A stretch of 64,000 nucleotides of DNA from Vandiemenella viatica (lineage: Eukaryota > Arthropoda > Insecta > Orthoptera > Morabidae): assembly GCA_031002005.1 (NCBI GenBank), contig CM061914.1, positions 13,626,148 to 13,690,147 on the forward strand, written 5' to 3'. Position 1 is the first letter of the stretch; each line of letters begins with the position of its first letter. The notes beneath the pieces are model-generated. The model searched no databases. It saw only the letters and a list, made by a program, of their open reading frames with translations, and was not told where the DNA came from. The translations under genes and the position numbers were made by a program. Shown in pieces: positions 35,150 to 45,291 of this stretch.

Positions 35150-36240
35150 TAAAAAATATAAATAAATGTATAATTGTAAATTTTGAAAAATATTGTGCTG
35201 GCCAGTGATGGGTGTATAGAGTGATGATGGAAGATATTAAGGGAAATTACGGCCTGGGGGATGTCTAGCCTGCAGGATGTGTTGATAAGCCAATTCCCAC
35301 CTGCGGAGTTCAGATTGGGAGGTAGTGTCTGGAAGTACTCTAATGGCTCTGACTGTTGCGGGTGTTGTGAGTACTGGCATGGTGAGCAACGGGGAGGACC
35401 AGGTATTGGGAGTAAACTGTCTGTCTGTGACCATTCATTCTGATGGATAATGAGTTTGAGGTCAGGCCAATGTAGGAACTTGGACAGTGGAGGCAGGTAA
35501 ATGAGATGGGTGGTTGCACAAATGGCATGACCTATTATGGGATTGGTTTCACCAATAGTAGGGTTGCTATAGGTAGTGGTAGGTGGACGCATAACGCAAG
35601 TTTTGCAACGGGGTCTCTTACAAGGGAAGGATCCAAACAGTGGTTTGGGACCATCAGAGGGTTGATATTTATGTACAAGAATGTTTTTAGATTAGGCGGT
35701 CTGCTGAAGGTGACCCGGGGTGTGGTGGGAAGAATGCGGCGCATTTCAGGAAAGGATCTAAGGAAGTCATAGCCCAAACGAAGAATTTGGTTTAGCGATT
35801 CCAGGCCAGGGAAAAACTGCGTGAGAAATACAGGGTCCTGGTTCGATTTAGATTGTTAATGTTGGTTTGGGGGACAGTCCCTGACTCTTGATAGCTGTTT
35901 TTGAACTAGTTCTGGAGGATAATTGCGGTTTATGAGTGCCTGGGTCAGGTTGTTGGTGTAGAGAGTAAAGGACTCATGATCAGAGCATATGCGTTTCCCT
36001 CGAATGGCTAGGTTGTATGGCATGGAACGTTTTTTGTGATATAGATGGCAGCTATCAAAATGGAGATATTGTTGTAAGTTAGTGGATTTTATGTGGACAG
36101 AGGTGTGTGATCCGATGGCGCTAAGTCGGGTGAGTACGGAGGCTGGTGGAGGACTGGAATGTTCTTTTCTGCAAGTCATGTCAGCACAAGAATCGATGTG
36201 TGGGAGGGAGCAGTCGGGATGCCGTGACCATCCTCCTTGC
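35150..36240 (-). pseudogene. Penelope-like retroelement relic (RT end and GIY-YIG segment)
   Basis: Minus-strand frames in order: at about 36,130-35,856 QYLHFDSCHLYHKKRSMPYN...RRNYPPELV-type text matching the end of PLE reverse transcriptase; at about 35,777-35,690 FPEMRRILPTTPRV and FSRPPNLKTFL; and at about 35,528-35,340 CLHCPSSYIGLTSNSLSIRM followed by NGHR, the core of a GIY-YIG endonuclease in degraded form. Frameshifts separate the parts. A T/A-rich stretch ends it near 35,110. Confidence 0.7.
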
Positions 36241-36530
36241 CATTTGCCGAGACGCCATCGGATTTCTGGCTCTTTCCCAAGAGGAAAACGTATCTCAAAG
36301 GTAACCGTGTTGCCACCGTTGAAGACATCAAAACAAAAGTGACGGCTGTACTTCGGAAGACACCAAAACAGGATTTTCATCGTTGTTTCCGGCAATGGCA
36401 GGAGCGGTGGAGCAAGTGTGTGTATTCAAAAGGAGCCTTGTTTGAAGGAGATTAGGTAAATGTGTACTTATCTTTTGTTAATAAAGAATTACAATGAAAT
36501 TCCTGGAACTTTTTGACTGTCCCTCGTAGG
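36240..36530 (+). pseudogene. mariner transposase C-terminus and 3' end
   Basis: The frame from ~36,246 reads DFWLFPKRKTYLKG, ATVEDIKTKV and KQDFHRCFRQWQERWSKCV, then FEGD and a stop at about 36,455, the usual C-terminal sequence of mariner transposases after the third catalytic Asp. An AATAAA lies near 36,480 and GGAACTTTTTGACTGTCC near 36,506 could be the terminal repeat. The upstream two thirds are gone. Confidence 0.8.
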
Positions 36531-36559
36531 ATTTGCACATTGATTCGGTCGTAGGAAGA

Positions 36560-37010
36560 TCTAAATCTAGGCTTGAAATACTATAATGCAAAACGAGAGA
36601 GCATACAAATCTCTTGTGCGTCCAGATTAGGACCACTGTTGTGCCGTTTGGAATCCGTTTCGTAAGGGCTTGATTGACAGTATAGAGAAGGTACAGAGAA
36701 GAGCCGCTCGATTTGTGAACGCTTGCTACAATCCTTACGAAAGTGCCACAGAATTGATAAGTAGATTGGGTTGGGAGTTTCTGGTAGATAGACGACGCAC
36801 GTATCGTTTGAACTTATTTGTAAACATGCGTACTCACACTTTCAATTGTGAGAGCGGCGAAATTCTTCGTCCGCCAACCTATTTGAGTCACAATAACACG
36901 AAAGATAAGATTAGAGAAATAAGGTGTCGCACTGATGCTTATATTAATTCATTCTTCCCTGGAGCTATTCGGGATTGGAATGCACAGTGCTGAGCACCAG
37001 GTACAACCCG
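36560..37010 (+). pseudogene. CR1-like LINE C-terminal relic
   Basis: Frame 36,670-36,993 encodes KVQRRAARFVNACYNPYESA, LGWEFLVDRRR and RTDAYINSFFPGAIRDWNAQ, the post-RT region of a CR1/jockey-type LINE, a different subfamily from the 6956-7706 copy. The upstream part contains in-frame stops. The same 3' region occurs as relics at 4150 and 5240. Confidence 0.8.
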
Positions 37011-37070
37011 CAATTTTGTGAATTGCTGAGTATGTATGTGGATGTAGATCACCGACCAAACATGATGGTA

Positions 37071-37310
37071 GCGAGCGTGGTGGGTGAACGGTTAACGCTC
37101 TGGCCTCGCATTTGGGAGGACAGCGGTTCGAATCCCCTTCCGGGAATCCAGGTTTGATTTTTCCATGGTGTTCTCAAATCACTCCAGGCGAAGGCCAGGA
37201 TGCTTCCTACAAAAGACCATGGCCGAATTCCTTCCCGTTCCTTGTTCCCAGTCCTTTCTGACCTCTAATGACTTCAACGTTGACGTGGCGTAAAGCCATA
37301 AATAAAAAGA
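37071..37310 (+). mobile_element. tRNA-derived SINE (family B), forward
   Basis: Head GTGGGTGAACGGTTAACGCTC with B box GGTTCGAATCC, then the shared body. The tail differs from family A, ending in a GACGTGGCGTAAAGCCATAA-type sequence, like the copy at 49,473. It probably represents a second subfamily. Confidence 0.8.
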
Positions 37311-37400
37311 ACATGATAGTCATCGGTAATGCTCTGGCCTCGCATTGGGGAGGATCAGCGTTCGAATCCCCGCCAATCATCCAAAAATCCCTGCGACAAT
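37311..37400 (+). mobile_element. Truncated SINE head
   Basis: GGTAATGCTCTGGCCTCGCA followed by a CGTTCGAATCCCC B box; the body stops within ~30 bp of the B box. It directly abuts the previous SINE. Confidence 0.6.
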
Positions 37401-37559
37401 GTTTAAATTTACTGTAGATAGAATAACAACATTTGCAGTGCAATAGAAGGGTATATTCATAACCATCGCCACTCGCATGGAATGACATCCGGTTATATTC
37501 GCTATTGGTTGGCCGGGGAATATATCCAAAGAGTAATGGACTCGAAAATTGTGTGACAG

Positions 37560-37820
37560 TTTTTTTTTTTTTTTTTTGTTTTTTTTTGTAACAGTTTAAC
37601 GTCCCTTTTTAACAACGTGGTCTTTAGAGACGGGAAAGGATGGAGGCAAGGAATGGGAAGGAATTCGGCCATGGCCTTTTGAAGGAAGCATCCCGGCATT
37701 CACCTGGAGTGATTTGGGGAAACCATGGAAAACCCAAATCTGGATGCCCGGACGGGGATTCGAACCGCCGTCCTCCCGAATGCGAGGCCTGAACGCTATC
37801 CGTTACACCACCACGCTCGG
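37560..37820 (-). mobile_element. tRNA-derived SINE (family A) with 10-bp TSD
   Basis: Full-length reverse copy with a T-rich tail start, the whole body and an intact A/B box region near 37,760-37,815. The direct repeat TGTGTGACAG lies at 37,550-37,559 and 37,821-37,830. Confidence 0.95.
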
Positions 37821-38008
37821 TGTGTGACAGTTCAGAGAAAACCGAACTTCGTGTTAGAACTATCGCAACGGACCATATTTTGGGACAGTGAAGATATAAC
37901 CATCATTCATTGAAGTGTTTGCTAGAACATATTAAGATGTTTTGAAGAAGATCACGTACAGCCGGAAATATTTTCACACGTTTACTACTGGTTGTGTAGT
38001 CCTTATTC

Positions 38009-38010
<2 letters not shown>

Positions 38011-38040
<30 letters not shown>
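38011..38040. repeat. T30 homopolymer
   Basis: A run of about 30 T at the upstream edge of the virus-like cluster, possibly a decayed poly-A tail of a minus-strand retroelement. No adjacent retroelement body was recognised. Confidence 0.8.
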
Positions 38041-38044
<4 letters not shown>

Positions 38045-38141
38045 GAAACAATTTCTGCAGTCATGCAATAATTGTGTAAATGTTGTGAAAAATGTGTACA
38101 TCTGTAGGAGTAGTATTAAAAAGGCGTTTTCAAATTAAATA

Positions 38142-38285
38142 GGTCACCCGTCCCGCTTCCTGCGGCCACCTGCCCTATAATTAGAGGCAATTACCAACCT
38201 GTGTAATTCTAGGTCACCCACCCAACCTCCTGCATCCAAGAATCCGCCACTCGAGACAATTACCGTCCGCCGGCTTGTAATTATC
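38142..38285 (+). repeat. Two ~70-bp direct repeats before an unassigned ORF
   Basis: GGTCACCC at 38,142 and 38,212 starts two diverged copies, each with a CCTCCTGC-like block and GCAATTACC or ACAATTACC. A TCATCAGTTTG initiator-like motif follows at ~38,314. The layout, repeats then promoter then gene, resembles the ends of the 15-31 kb element, but no TATA box is clear. Confidence 0.6.
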
Positions 38286-38292
38286 TACCTGA

Positions 38293-38982
38293 TTGCGTTT
38301 CCTGCCCCTTTATCATCAGTTTGCAGCTGTGCCTCGTCTAGTGTTGTTGTTCTCGTCTGTGTATCAGCTCAACGCTGGTGACTCAAAACGTTTGACGATA
38401 GGTTTATCGTCTAAGCATGAGTTTGAACCTGTTCTGGTTCTTGAAAAAGTGGGACACAGTAAAACTGTACTGACATATGATGAATGGAATGTCCTTATCA
38501 AGGTATTGGACAAAGTGTCCGATTTGTTCAACATCCTACTCGGTGAGCACACAGTTTCCTGTAGAACGATTGCCGGGGTGAAGACTGTTTGTTTTTACAC
38601 TAATGATGATCCTGCCAGCGGCGTCTTCTTAGGCGAATCGACTTGGAGGAGCCTCATCGATGCGCACCCGGCAGTGACGGGCGCCTTGACCATCAAGCAG
38701 AAGTGGGGCTACTTGGTTGCAAGATATTACACTGAGTTGGTGGTCATCTTGGCTAATAAAGTGATGCGTGACTATCACATGGTTACAGTGCAAAAATTAA
38801 TTTATATGCATATTAATAATGTTCGTGCAGCTCAAGTAACATACAGTTCATCATTGGATTATGCTCTACAAAGACTTGAACTCATTGCGTTTAAAAATTT
38901 GGTAGTATCTGATGATGTCAAAATTATTGTAATTAAAAATTATGAGCCTGGATTTGAAGTTTGTGGACCTATGAACATGTGA
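38293..38982 (+). CDS. Unrecognised ~200-residue open frame, possibly virus-derived
   Basis: A frame of about 229 codons is open from just after a stop at 38,290 to TGA at 38,980-38,982. No ATG occurs near its start, so either the true start is in an upstream exon or it has been mutated; candidate acceptors are the CAGs at 38,320 and 38,369. Seen in the product: FEPVLVLEKVGHSKTVLTYD, a basic/hydrophobic middle with KWGYLVARYYTELVVILANK, and YEPGFEVCGP near the end. There is no signal peptide or metal-binding motif. AATAAA at 39,011-39,016 follows. It converges with the capsid-like gene ~135 bp away, suggesting the same mobile virus-like element. I do not recognise the family. Confidence 0.5.
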   Translation: MRFLPLYHQFAAVPRLVLLFSSVYQLNAGDSKRLTIGLSSKHEFEPVLVLEKVGHSKTVLTYDEWNVLIKVLDKVSDLFNILLGEHTVSCRTIAGVKTVCFYTNDDPASGVFLGESTWRSLIDAHPAVTGALTIKQKWGYLVARYYTELVVILANKVMRDYHMVTVQKLIYMHINNVRAAQVTYSSSLDYALQRLELIAFKNLVVSDDVKIIVIKNYEPGFEVCGPMNM

Positions 38983-39117
38983 CTAGGACTACTTGTATGT
39001 GAAAAGTTTGAATAAAATAACATACAGTATTTTGTTTTATTTTTATTTCACCCACCATTGGGCAATTAAAAATACATATTCAGCTGAGCACATAGCATTA
39101 CAAAATAAATGAGATTT

Positions 39118-39342
39118 TCAAAGTTTGGTTAAATTATTTTTCTTGATTTCTTGTAGTGGCGGGCATCCTAAATCTTCTATATTGTAGCAGACTTTCATGC
39201 GGATAATTTTCTTGAACCATCGAGCCTTCTCCCGTCCTTTAACGTTAACAATGGATTCATCTTCATTGGTGATCGTACATAGTTTACTAAAGGTTACACC
39301 ATCAGTATTCCAAGGTATTCCATGGTAATTATTTGTCAACAA
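39118..39342 (-). pseudogene. Small frame at the 3' side of the capsid-like gene
   Basis: A 74-codon minus-strand frame with NNYHGIPWNTDGVTFSKLC, NVKGREKARWFKK and NIEDLGCPPL. It may be a separate short gene or a shifted continuation of the capsid-like gene upstream. AATAAA-type signals on the minus strand lie near 39,036-39,047. No function assigned; I have a weak impression of a small protein found near such capsid genes. Confidence 0.4.
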
Positions 39343-39415
39343 TCTGACTGTTGGCTCATCACCTCCACGTGATGGTGAGGATATAGAAATGCAATGTGTA
39401 GCTTGTCATATCGTA

Positions 39416-40534
39416 TTACACACACAGCGACGTCTTTGAAAATGAAGACACCATCCTTCGTCTTGAAGCCCTGTGCATCCAGGAAGATGGTCGGCATGGT
39501 AATGAGCTGGAACGTCGGGGTGCTATCTTGTTATATTTCAGCTTCCGCACCACACCAGTTAGAGGTACATATTCTACAACACGATCGTGCAAGATCAAGC
39601 AGTATGCAGACGTGGAGGCAGTGAAATTTTCACTGGTATCAAATTCCATACTTGTATCTACAGCTCCTGTCTTAACTGTTTCATTTTGTTGTAAACAGTC
39701 AATTACAAGTAGAGGTCCAGTTGCATCAAATTCTTCACGTTTTAGTAGTGGTGAGGGATGATCATGTTCATGGTAAGACTGCTTGAATCTGGCATTCTTG
39801 TTATACAGTACAGTTGTTCTGTTTTTCTTAAAGGCTTTATTCATGTTATCATAAGGAAACCCTACCTCGTTTAGGAACTCTTTGGCATTACGCAGGTGGC
39901 AGTGGTTAAACTCAGCTGTGTTACGTTTCCTGTTTGTTTGAAAACACAGAACTATTGTCCTAGGTTTCTGTAGTTGGACTGTTTTCTTCAAAGTCCAAAC
40001 TTGCGTCTTGCAGGTCCCAACTTCTGAAATGAATACGTAGTGGTTTCCCATTTTCAACAATCTTAAGCAAAGCTAGTTTCCCTCTGTCGCCTACTTGCAC
40101 GTGCGGCATCACCCACGCGACTTTACTAAGGCTGAATTTGCTGTTTTTGAGGATTTGCATTGGTTTGTATGTCTGAATTTGTATCATACCTGGCGCGAAT
40201 CAGTACTAGTTCTTGTTTTACATTTGCAAGTATCCATTTATAGTCTTCACAAAAAACCTAAAAGCATACTCAATGGTATAAATACATCAAAGTGGCCGTC
40301 CCCGAGGTCACGTGGACTCCATCCTGCATTGTTCAGCACCCCAATTTGTTGAGGATCGCCAGAAATTAGCGCCTTTATTGTGCTTGTGATGCCAACGTTT
40401 CTATTTCGATCAATTTCATGTCCATTAAGTTCTAGACGAATTTCCTCAAACAGGAATGGAATAGCATTGGTTGTGAGAAGTTGTAACCAAAAATCTTGTA
40501 CGTGTTGAAAAGTTAAATTAGATAAAGCTATCAT
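39416..40534 (-). pseudogene. Candidate major capsid-like protein of a Polinton/adinto-like virus, frameshifted
   Basis: Three minus-strand frames continue one another: 40,534-40,247 (EEIRLELNGHEIDRNRNVGI, FDVFIPLSMLLGF), 40,187-39,960 (WVMPHVQVGDRGKLALLKIV, GKPLRIHFRSWD) and 40,060-39,416 (VQLQKPRTIVLCFQTNRKR, FNHCHLRNAKEFLNE, STSAYCLILHDRVVEYVPLT). At least two frameshifts break it. These blocks agree with a family of large 'uncharacterized' insect proteins that I link with double-jelly-roll capsids of Polinton-like viruses. That link is recognition plus inference, not a computed match. The ATG at 40,534 follows the BED-finger stop by ~28 bp. Confidence 0.5.
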
Positions 40535-40561
40535 TTCTGCAGTTTAGTAGTTAATTTTTAT

Positions 40562-40855
40562 TCATTTGTGTTTTGTACGTATTATTACACATTTTGACTT
40601 TTTCTGTGTATTAAATTTTCTTTTTACCGTTTTTAAAGACGTTCCCTTCTGAATCCTTTCGCTGGCTATCTTCTTAGCGGAGTCCTCTTTTAAGAATAAC
40701 TCATTTTCTTGAGGGTGTTTAGTCGGAAGGTGATTTTTTAATGAAGTTGCACCTTTATAGGAATGCATTCCTTCACAGATTTTGTATTTAGCAGATCCGT
40801 CATTTACTATCGTAAAATATTTCCATGTTACACTACTAGATTTTTTTGTAGACAT
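40562..40855 (-). CDS. Small BED-type zinc-finger protein
   Basis: A 97-codon frame from ATG 40,855 (AACAATG context). It reads SSVTWKYFTIV, KYKICEGMHSYKGATSLKNH and LPTKHP, the aromatic-start BED finger pattern with Cys and His ligands; the first Cys of the pair looks replaced (Y-x-x-C), so folding may be impaired. A basic C-terminus (KRKFNTQKKSK) follows. The stop is followed at once by AATAAA on the minus strand (~40,555-40,560). BED fingers occur in hAT transposases and in insect viral-like elements. Adjacency to the capsid-like gene favours the latter. Confidence 0.6.
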   Translation of the reverse strand: MSTKKSSSVTWKYFTIVNDGSAKYKICEGMHSYKGATSLKNHLPTKHPQENELFLKEDSAKKIASERIQKGTSLKTVKRKFNTQKKSKCVIIRTKHK

Positions 40856-41059
40856 TGTTTTTATTTTAATTTAACTTACAACTTCCCCCCCCCCCCCGTA
40901 AAAAGAAGAAAACCACACAAACGTATAGAATCTATGCTATCCTATGTCATCCTAAAATATAAACATAAACACGCACAGTGCAAGGTCAAAACACGACGCG
41001 TAAGCTGGACGTTCGTCGATAATAGACCGTAGTTGACGGCTTTTTTAATTTTCGCTCCA

Positions 41060-41145
41060 AGTTGAGATCCGTATCCGTATCCGTATTCGTGGATCTAGAT
41101 ACTATTGATCCGTATCTGTATCCGTATCCGCGGATATATATTTTT
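41060..41145 (+). repeat. Degenerate GTATCC hexamer repeat
   Basis: Repeated CCGTATCCGTAT with variants through 41,145, including CCGTATCTGTATCC. Confidence 0.8.
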
Positions 41146-42700
41146 AACGAGTGATTACCATTGAGAGCTTCTTCAGTAGCTCTCTCGGGGAAATTTTTTG
41201 TTCAGCATTATTTCCACGCTGACTCATGCCGTGTGGCTGCTGTTATTTTTCTGGGTGAAAAGATAACTGTATTAGTGTGTGAGATATGTCTGTTATTCAT
41301 GCGGATAAAATAATTGATAAAGTAGAACCCCTGGCAGCCTATTTAGTTATGAAGGATATTTATTATGCGCGAGAAAAATCTAAAAATGCATAAATGAGGT
41401 GTTTATGGTCATAAGTAATCGAAATATGTTAATTTTAATTCATAAAAATACGAAACATAGAAATCATTTCATTTGAAAGAGTCAATATTTTTCGTCTGTC
41501 GCGGAACGGTATCTGCCATTATGGATTACTACGTGACGTCATCTTATAGTAAATACGAAGGCGCTCCTCAGACTACACAGTTCCGAGGAGACGCGACTCA
41601 TACTTGAGTATCGTCAGTTTGAGTTGCCTGCGAGTATGATGGCCTGAGGCGATGCCGTCTCTTCGCTCCACTTGTAGCCGTGGTGAGCATCGTCTGTTGT
41701 GGCTTCTAACAGGGTGTTTCATCAACTGATGATGATATCACTGTCGCCTATTGTCTCTACAACTATTATACAAAAAGAAAAATCCGAAGAATGTGGTGCC
41801 ATTCTTAAATTATACATACAAGAGAAAATACGTATTTATGAAGTATTGAAGTTAAAACTAGTGATGAGGATATTAAGCTAATGGAAAATAAATAAACGTG
41901 CAAAGTTAGTAACGTGATTTTAATTACTTAGATTTTCTGCCGTATTTGCCCAACACGAGTTAATGTTTACTATCTCTCATAGTAAACAGACTAATCATAA
42001 CATCAAGAATTTTTTGATCAAATTGCAGGTTGCTTCTTTACAAATAATGGCTCACAAAAAATAAACTTAACTCCTTCTATTACTGAACTGTTCGTTGATT
42101 CTTTCATATATATATCTGATTGATTACTACAAAAAATGCTTGCTGTTGATTAATATTGCTTGTTAACTATTTAAACCAACTATATGATAAACACTCATTG
42201 TTTTCACCCCCCCCCCCACTCTTTGAATTGAATAATATTGCACTACTCCTTCAGGTATTTCATAAAAGAAACATATAAAATGCAGAAAAAGGTACTCGGG
42301 ATCATGACAAAAGTCGCTAGTGGCATTAATTCAGACTTGGAACAATAACAACTTCTAAATACTACGCAGTCAGCCGTTGGCGGGTCTCTTGATGCTTGTA
42401 TTTCTCGTGCGTTCCAAATTACAAAATACTGACATTAAATCCTTTTCAAAATCGCTCTCGAAGTTGTTTTACGGTTGACAGTTGTTAGTTGACTATCTAG
42501 TGACGTCACGAAGCAAAGCAGCATGGCGGCTAGCGTTTTCGCGCAGTTGTTGAAAAAGGTAAGTTTTAAGTGCCTTAACTTGAAATAACAATTCTAGTCG
42601 CTTATCAATACCAAAGGATTAAAGTAAGCCACATTTAAAAAAATGGTGTAACACCCTATGGAGAACGCCTACCAGTCTATTCAGTTATGATAAACCGACG
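41146..42700. other. Unassigned AT-rich stretch with two CRE-like sites and an exon-like motif
   Basis: TGACGTCA palindromes occur at about 41,535 and 42,502. After the second, AGCATGGCGGCTAGCGTTTT opens a short frame that ends in a consensus-like donor (AAAAAGGTAAGT) near 42,560, so it could be a first exon. A C run sits at 42,207-42,216. AGGGTGTT-type sequences at 41,711 and inverted at ~42,650 hint at terminal repeats of a ~0.94-kb element. None of these is conclusive. Confidence 0.3.
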
Positions 42701-42829
42701 ATACCAAAGCAGCGGACATTTCAACGTCGGATAGACCACCATCCAGAGTGTCGTACGGCACTAGTGGAACATCAAAGCTGCCGATGGGAATCCTCTTTTA
42801 AGCTCACACGATAGAGCAAACCGATGCAA

Positions 42830-44506
42830 GGAATACATTGAGAATCTTTATGATGGGGACGACTTGAACAATAGCGTAATGCAAAAGGAAAGCGATGATT
42901 TAGAAGATCCTGTTTTGAGGACAGAATTCAATAGAGTTCTGAATGACTTGAAAGCAAATAAGGCAGTTGGAATTGATGATAACTTCTTAAATCCCTAGGA
43001 GAAGAAGGAATCGAAAGATTATTCAAGCTTATATCAAAAAGTTATGAAACTGGAGAAATTGCAAATGATTTTAATAAAAATATCACTTTCACACTTCCAA
43101 AGAAAGCACAAGCCGACAAATGTCAGAATTATCGCACCATTAGTCTAACATCACATGCTTCAAAATTACTGACCAGAATAATATACAGAAGAATGGAAAG
43201 GGCAGTAGAAGAGACAGTAGGTGAAGATCAGTTTGGGTTTAGGAAAAATCGTGGTACGAGGGAAGCAATTCTGGCTTTAAGATTAATAGTTGACGGTCGG
43301 ATCAAGATTTAGAAAGGGATAAAGTGTTCAAAATTTTAAAGAAATCAGGTCTAAAATATCAAGATAGAAGAATACTCTATAAACTATATAAGAATCAGGT
43401 GGCTATAATAAAAGTAGAGAATCATGAGAGACATGCATCAGTTAAAAAGGGTGTGAGACAAGGCTGTAGTCTATACCCAATATTCAACTTGTATGTAGAA
43501 GAAGCAATAAAGGAAGTAAAAGAAAAATTTTCATGTGTCACAAGTGTTCAGGGAGAAAAAATCGGTATGCTACGATTTGCTGATGACATTGTCTTGTTAG
43601 AAGAACGAGCTGAGTATCATGAACAAAATACAGAAGGATGATTTTGGACTGAACTTAAGTCAAAGCAAGACAAAACTGATGAAATGCAGCAGAAATGATA
43701 CCAAACACAGTAGATTAAATATAAAAATAGGACAGAGAGTTGGTGGTGTAACGGTTAGCGTACTGGTCTCGCATTCTGTAGGACGCCCGTTCGAATCCCC
43801 TTCCGAGCATCCAGATTTTGGCTTTCCATGGTTTCTCGAATCACTACAGGCAAATATCGGAATGCTTCCTTCAAAAGGCCATGGCCGAATTCCTTCCCAT
43901 TCCTTACCCCCATCCTTTCCCGTCTCTAAAAACCTCGCTGTTAAGAGACGTTATGCAATTATAAAAATAAAAATAGGATCGCATGCAATACTAGAAGTAA
44001 GTGAATTCTGCGACTTGGGAAGCATAATTACAAACGATGGCCGAAGTAAGAATGTTGTTAAAAGCAGAATAGCACTACCAAAAAGAGCCTTCATGAAAAA
44101 GAGAAATCTTTTAGTTTCAAATATTGATCTAGGAATTAGAAAGAACTTTTTAAAACTCTACGTATGGAGCACAGCACTTTATGGTAACGAAACATGGACT
44201 CTAGGAATATCAGAAAGAAAGAAAATTGAAGGATTTGAAATGTGGCGCTACAGAAGAATGCTGAAAATTAAATGGACAGACAAAGTACGAAATGAACAAG
44301 TTTTGGAAATAATGGGTGAGGAAAGAAGTTTGTGGCAGAAGCTTACAGAAAGAAGAGACAGGCTGGTAGGTCATATTTTGAGACATGCTGGATTGGTTAA
44401 TCTTCTGGTGGAGGGAACAGTCGAAGGTAATGAAGGTAAGAACTGTAGAGGAAGACAGAGAAAAAAATATACTAACTTAACTGGCAACCTTGATGACCTC
44501 CTATAA
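42830..44506 (+). pseudogene. LINE with RT domain and C-terminal region, interrupted by a SINE
   Basis: Broken frames from about 42,900 carry LNDLKANKAVGIDD and (near 43,090-43,310) KCQNYRTISLTSHASK, EDQFGFRKNRGTREAI. Frame 43,324-43,641 has KKGVRQGCSLYPIFNLYVEE and the catalytic RFADDIV box. Frame 43,619-44,506 continues with ALYGNETWTL, MWRYRRMLKIKWTDKVRN and LVGHILRHAGLVNLLVEG. The APE endonuclease is missing and stops occur, so it is dead. Clade (RTE/R2-like or other) is not resolved. The SINE at 43,733 lies within the second frame and happens to keep it open. Confidence 0.85.
43733..43966 (+). mobile_element. tRNA-derived SINE (family A) inside LINE copy 1, 12-bp TSD
   Basis: Forward copy with A box TGGTGTAACGG, B box CGTTCGAATCC, body and a short A-rich tail. 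The direct repeat ATAAAAATAGGA lies at 43,721-43,732 and 43,967-43,978. The second LINE copy has the empty site near 50,195. The 246-bp gain is a multiple of three. Confidence 0.95.
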
Positions 44507-44769
44507 ACAGTAAATTCATTCATTTTCTTTACATCTTATTTATGATGGTGCTGTATTCAGCGTGCACTTCGAAATAGTTCTTCCATTGTTGTCTTATTCC
44601 TTAGCTGTGTGATATTCCTCCTGATAGCAACTGTAAATTAAATAATTTGCAATATAAATGGTATGGAAGTATTCTTCTCCTACGAAAGGGTGGATGCGCG
44701 CAATTTGTAATCAAACAAACTGTTCGAAACGGTACTTGTCCAACAGTATGGCAAGAATTCGTGTATCCA

Positions 44770-44958
44770 TCTCGTGAAGGACTGGAGGCAAGGAAATTGA
44801 AGGAATTCGGTGATGGCCTTTTGAAGGAACCTGACACACGTTCGCCCGTAATGTTTTGGGGAAACCATGCAAAACCAAAATCGGTGTGGCTGTGCGGGTA
44901 TTGGAACCCGCGTCCTCCCGAGTGCGAGGCCAGAGCGTCACCGCGCTCCCTGTGAGTA
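44770..44958 (-). mobile_element. Divergent SINE, reverse orientation
   Basis: GAAGGAATTCGGTGATGGCC, a GGGGAAACCATGCAAAACC block, and TGGAACCCGCGTCCTCCCGA marking the B box region. The head ends at CGCGCTCCC. Bases 44,960-45,290 following hold nothing recognised. Confidence 0.75.
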
Positions 44959-45291
44959 CGTGTGTTCCGTCGGTATCCGTCCGTCCGTGAGGAATGCTAA
45001 GCCTGGCAGTGGCTTTCAGGGCGACTCAACATCGTCTTCATACTACACGTCATTTATACAAGAAGAGATACAGATTAGAAGAACTAATACGCCATGCGTG
45101 TAGAACGCTGCCTTCGGCACGGCCAGTTGAAGTTTATGGTTAAAAACTACAGCAGACAAATATAGTGTCCTTTAAAGAATAGCAAAATCTCTTGAGTTGC
45201 AAAAACGATTTTCAAAAGCAAATAACACTTTCAATTCCATTGTCTGATTCTTGTTCTCTACTTCTCTACTTTTAGATTGAAATAAAGATTA

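Noticed and set aside
41708..42655. A DNA transposon bounded by AGGGTGTT-type inverted repeats
   Set aside because: The inverted match is short and no target duplication or transposase could be shown, so it is only mentioned as a hint.
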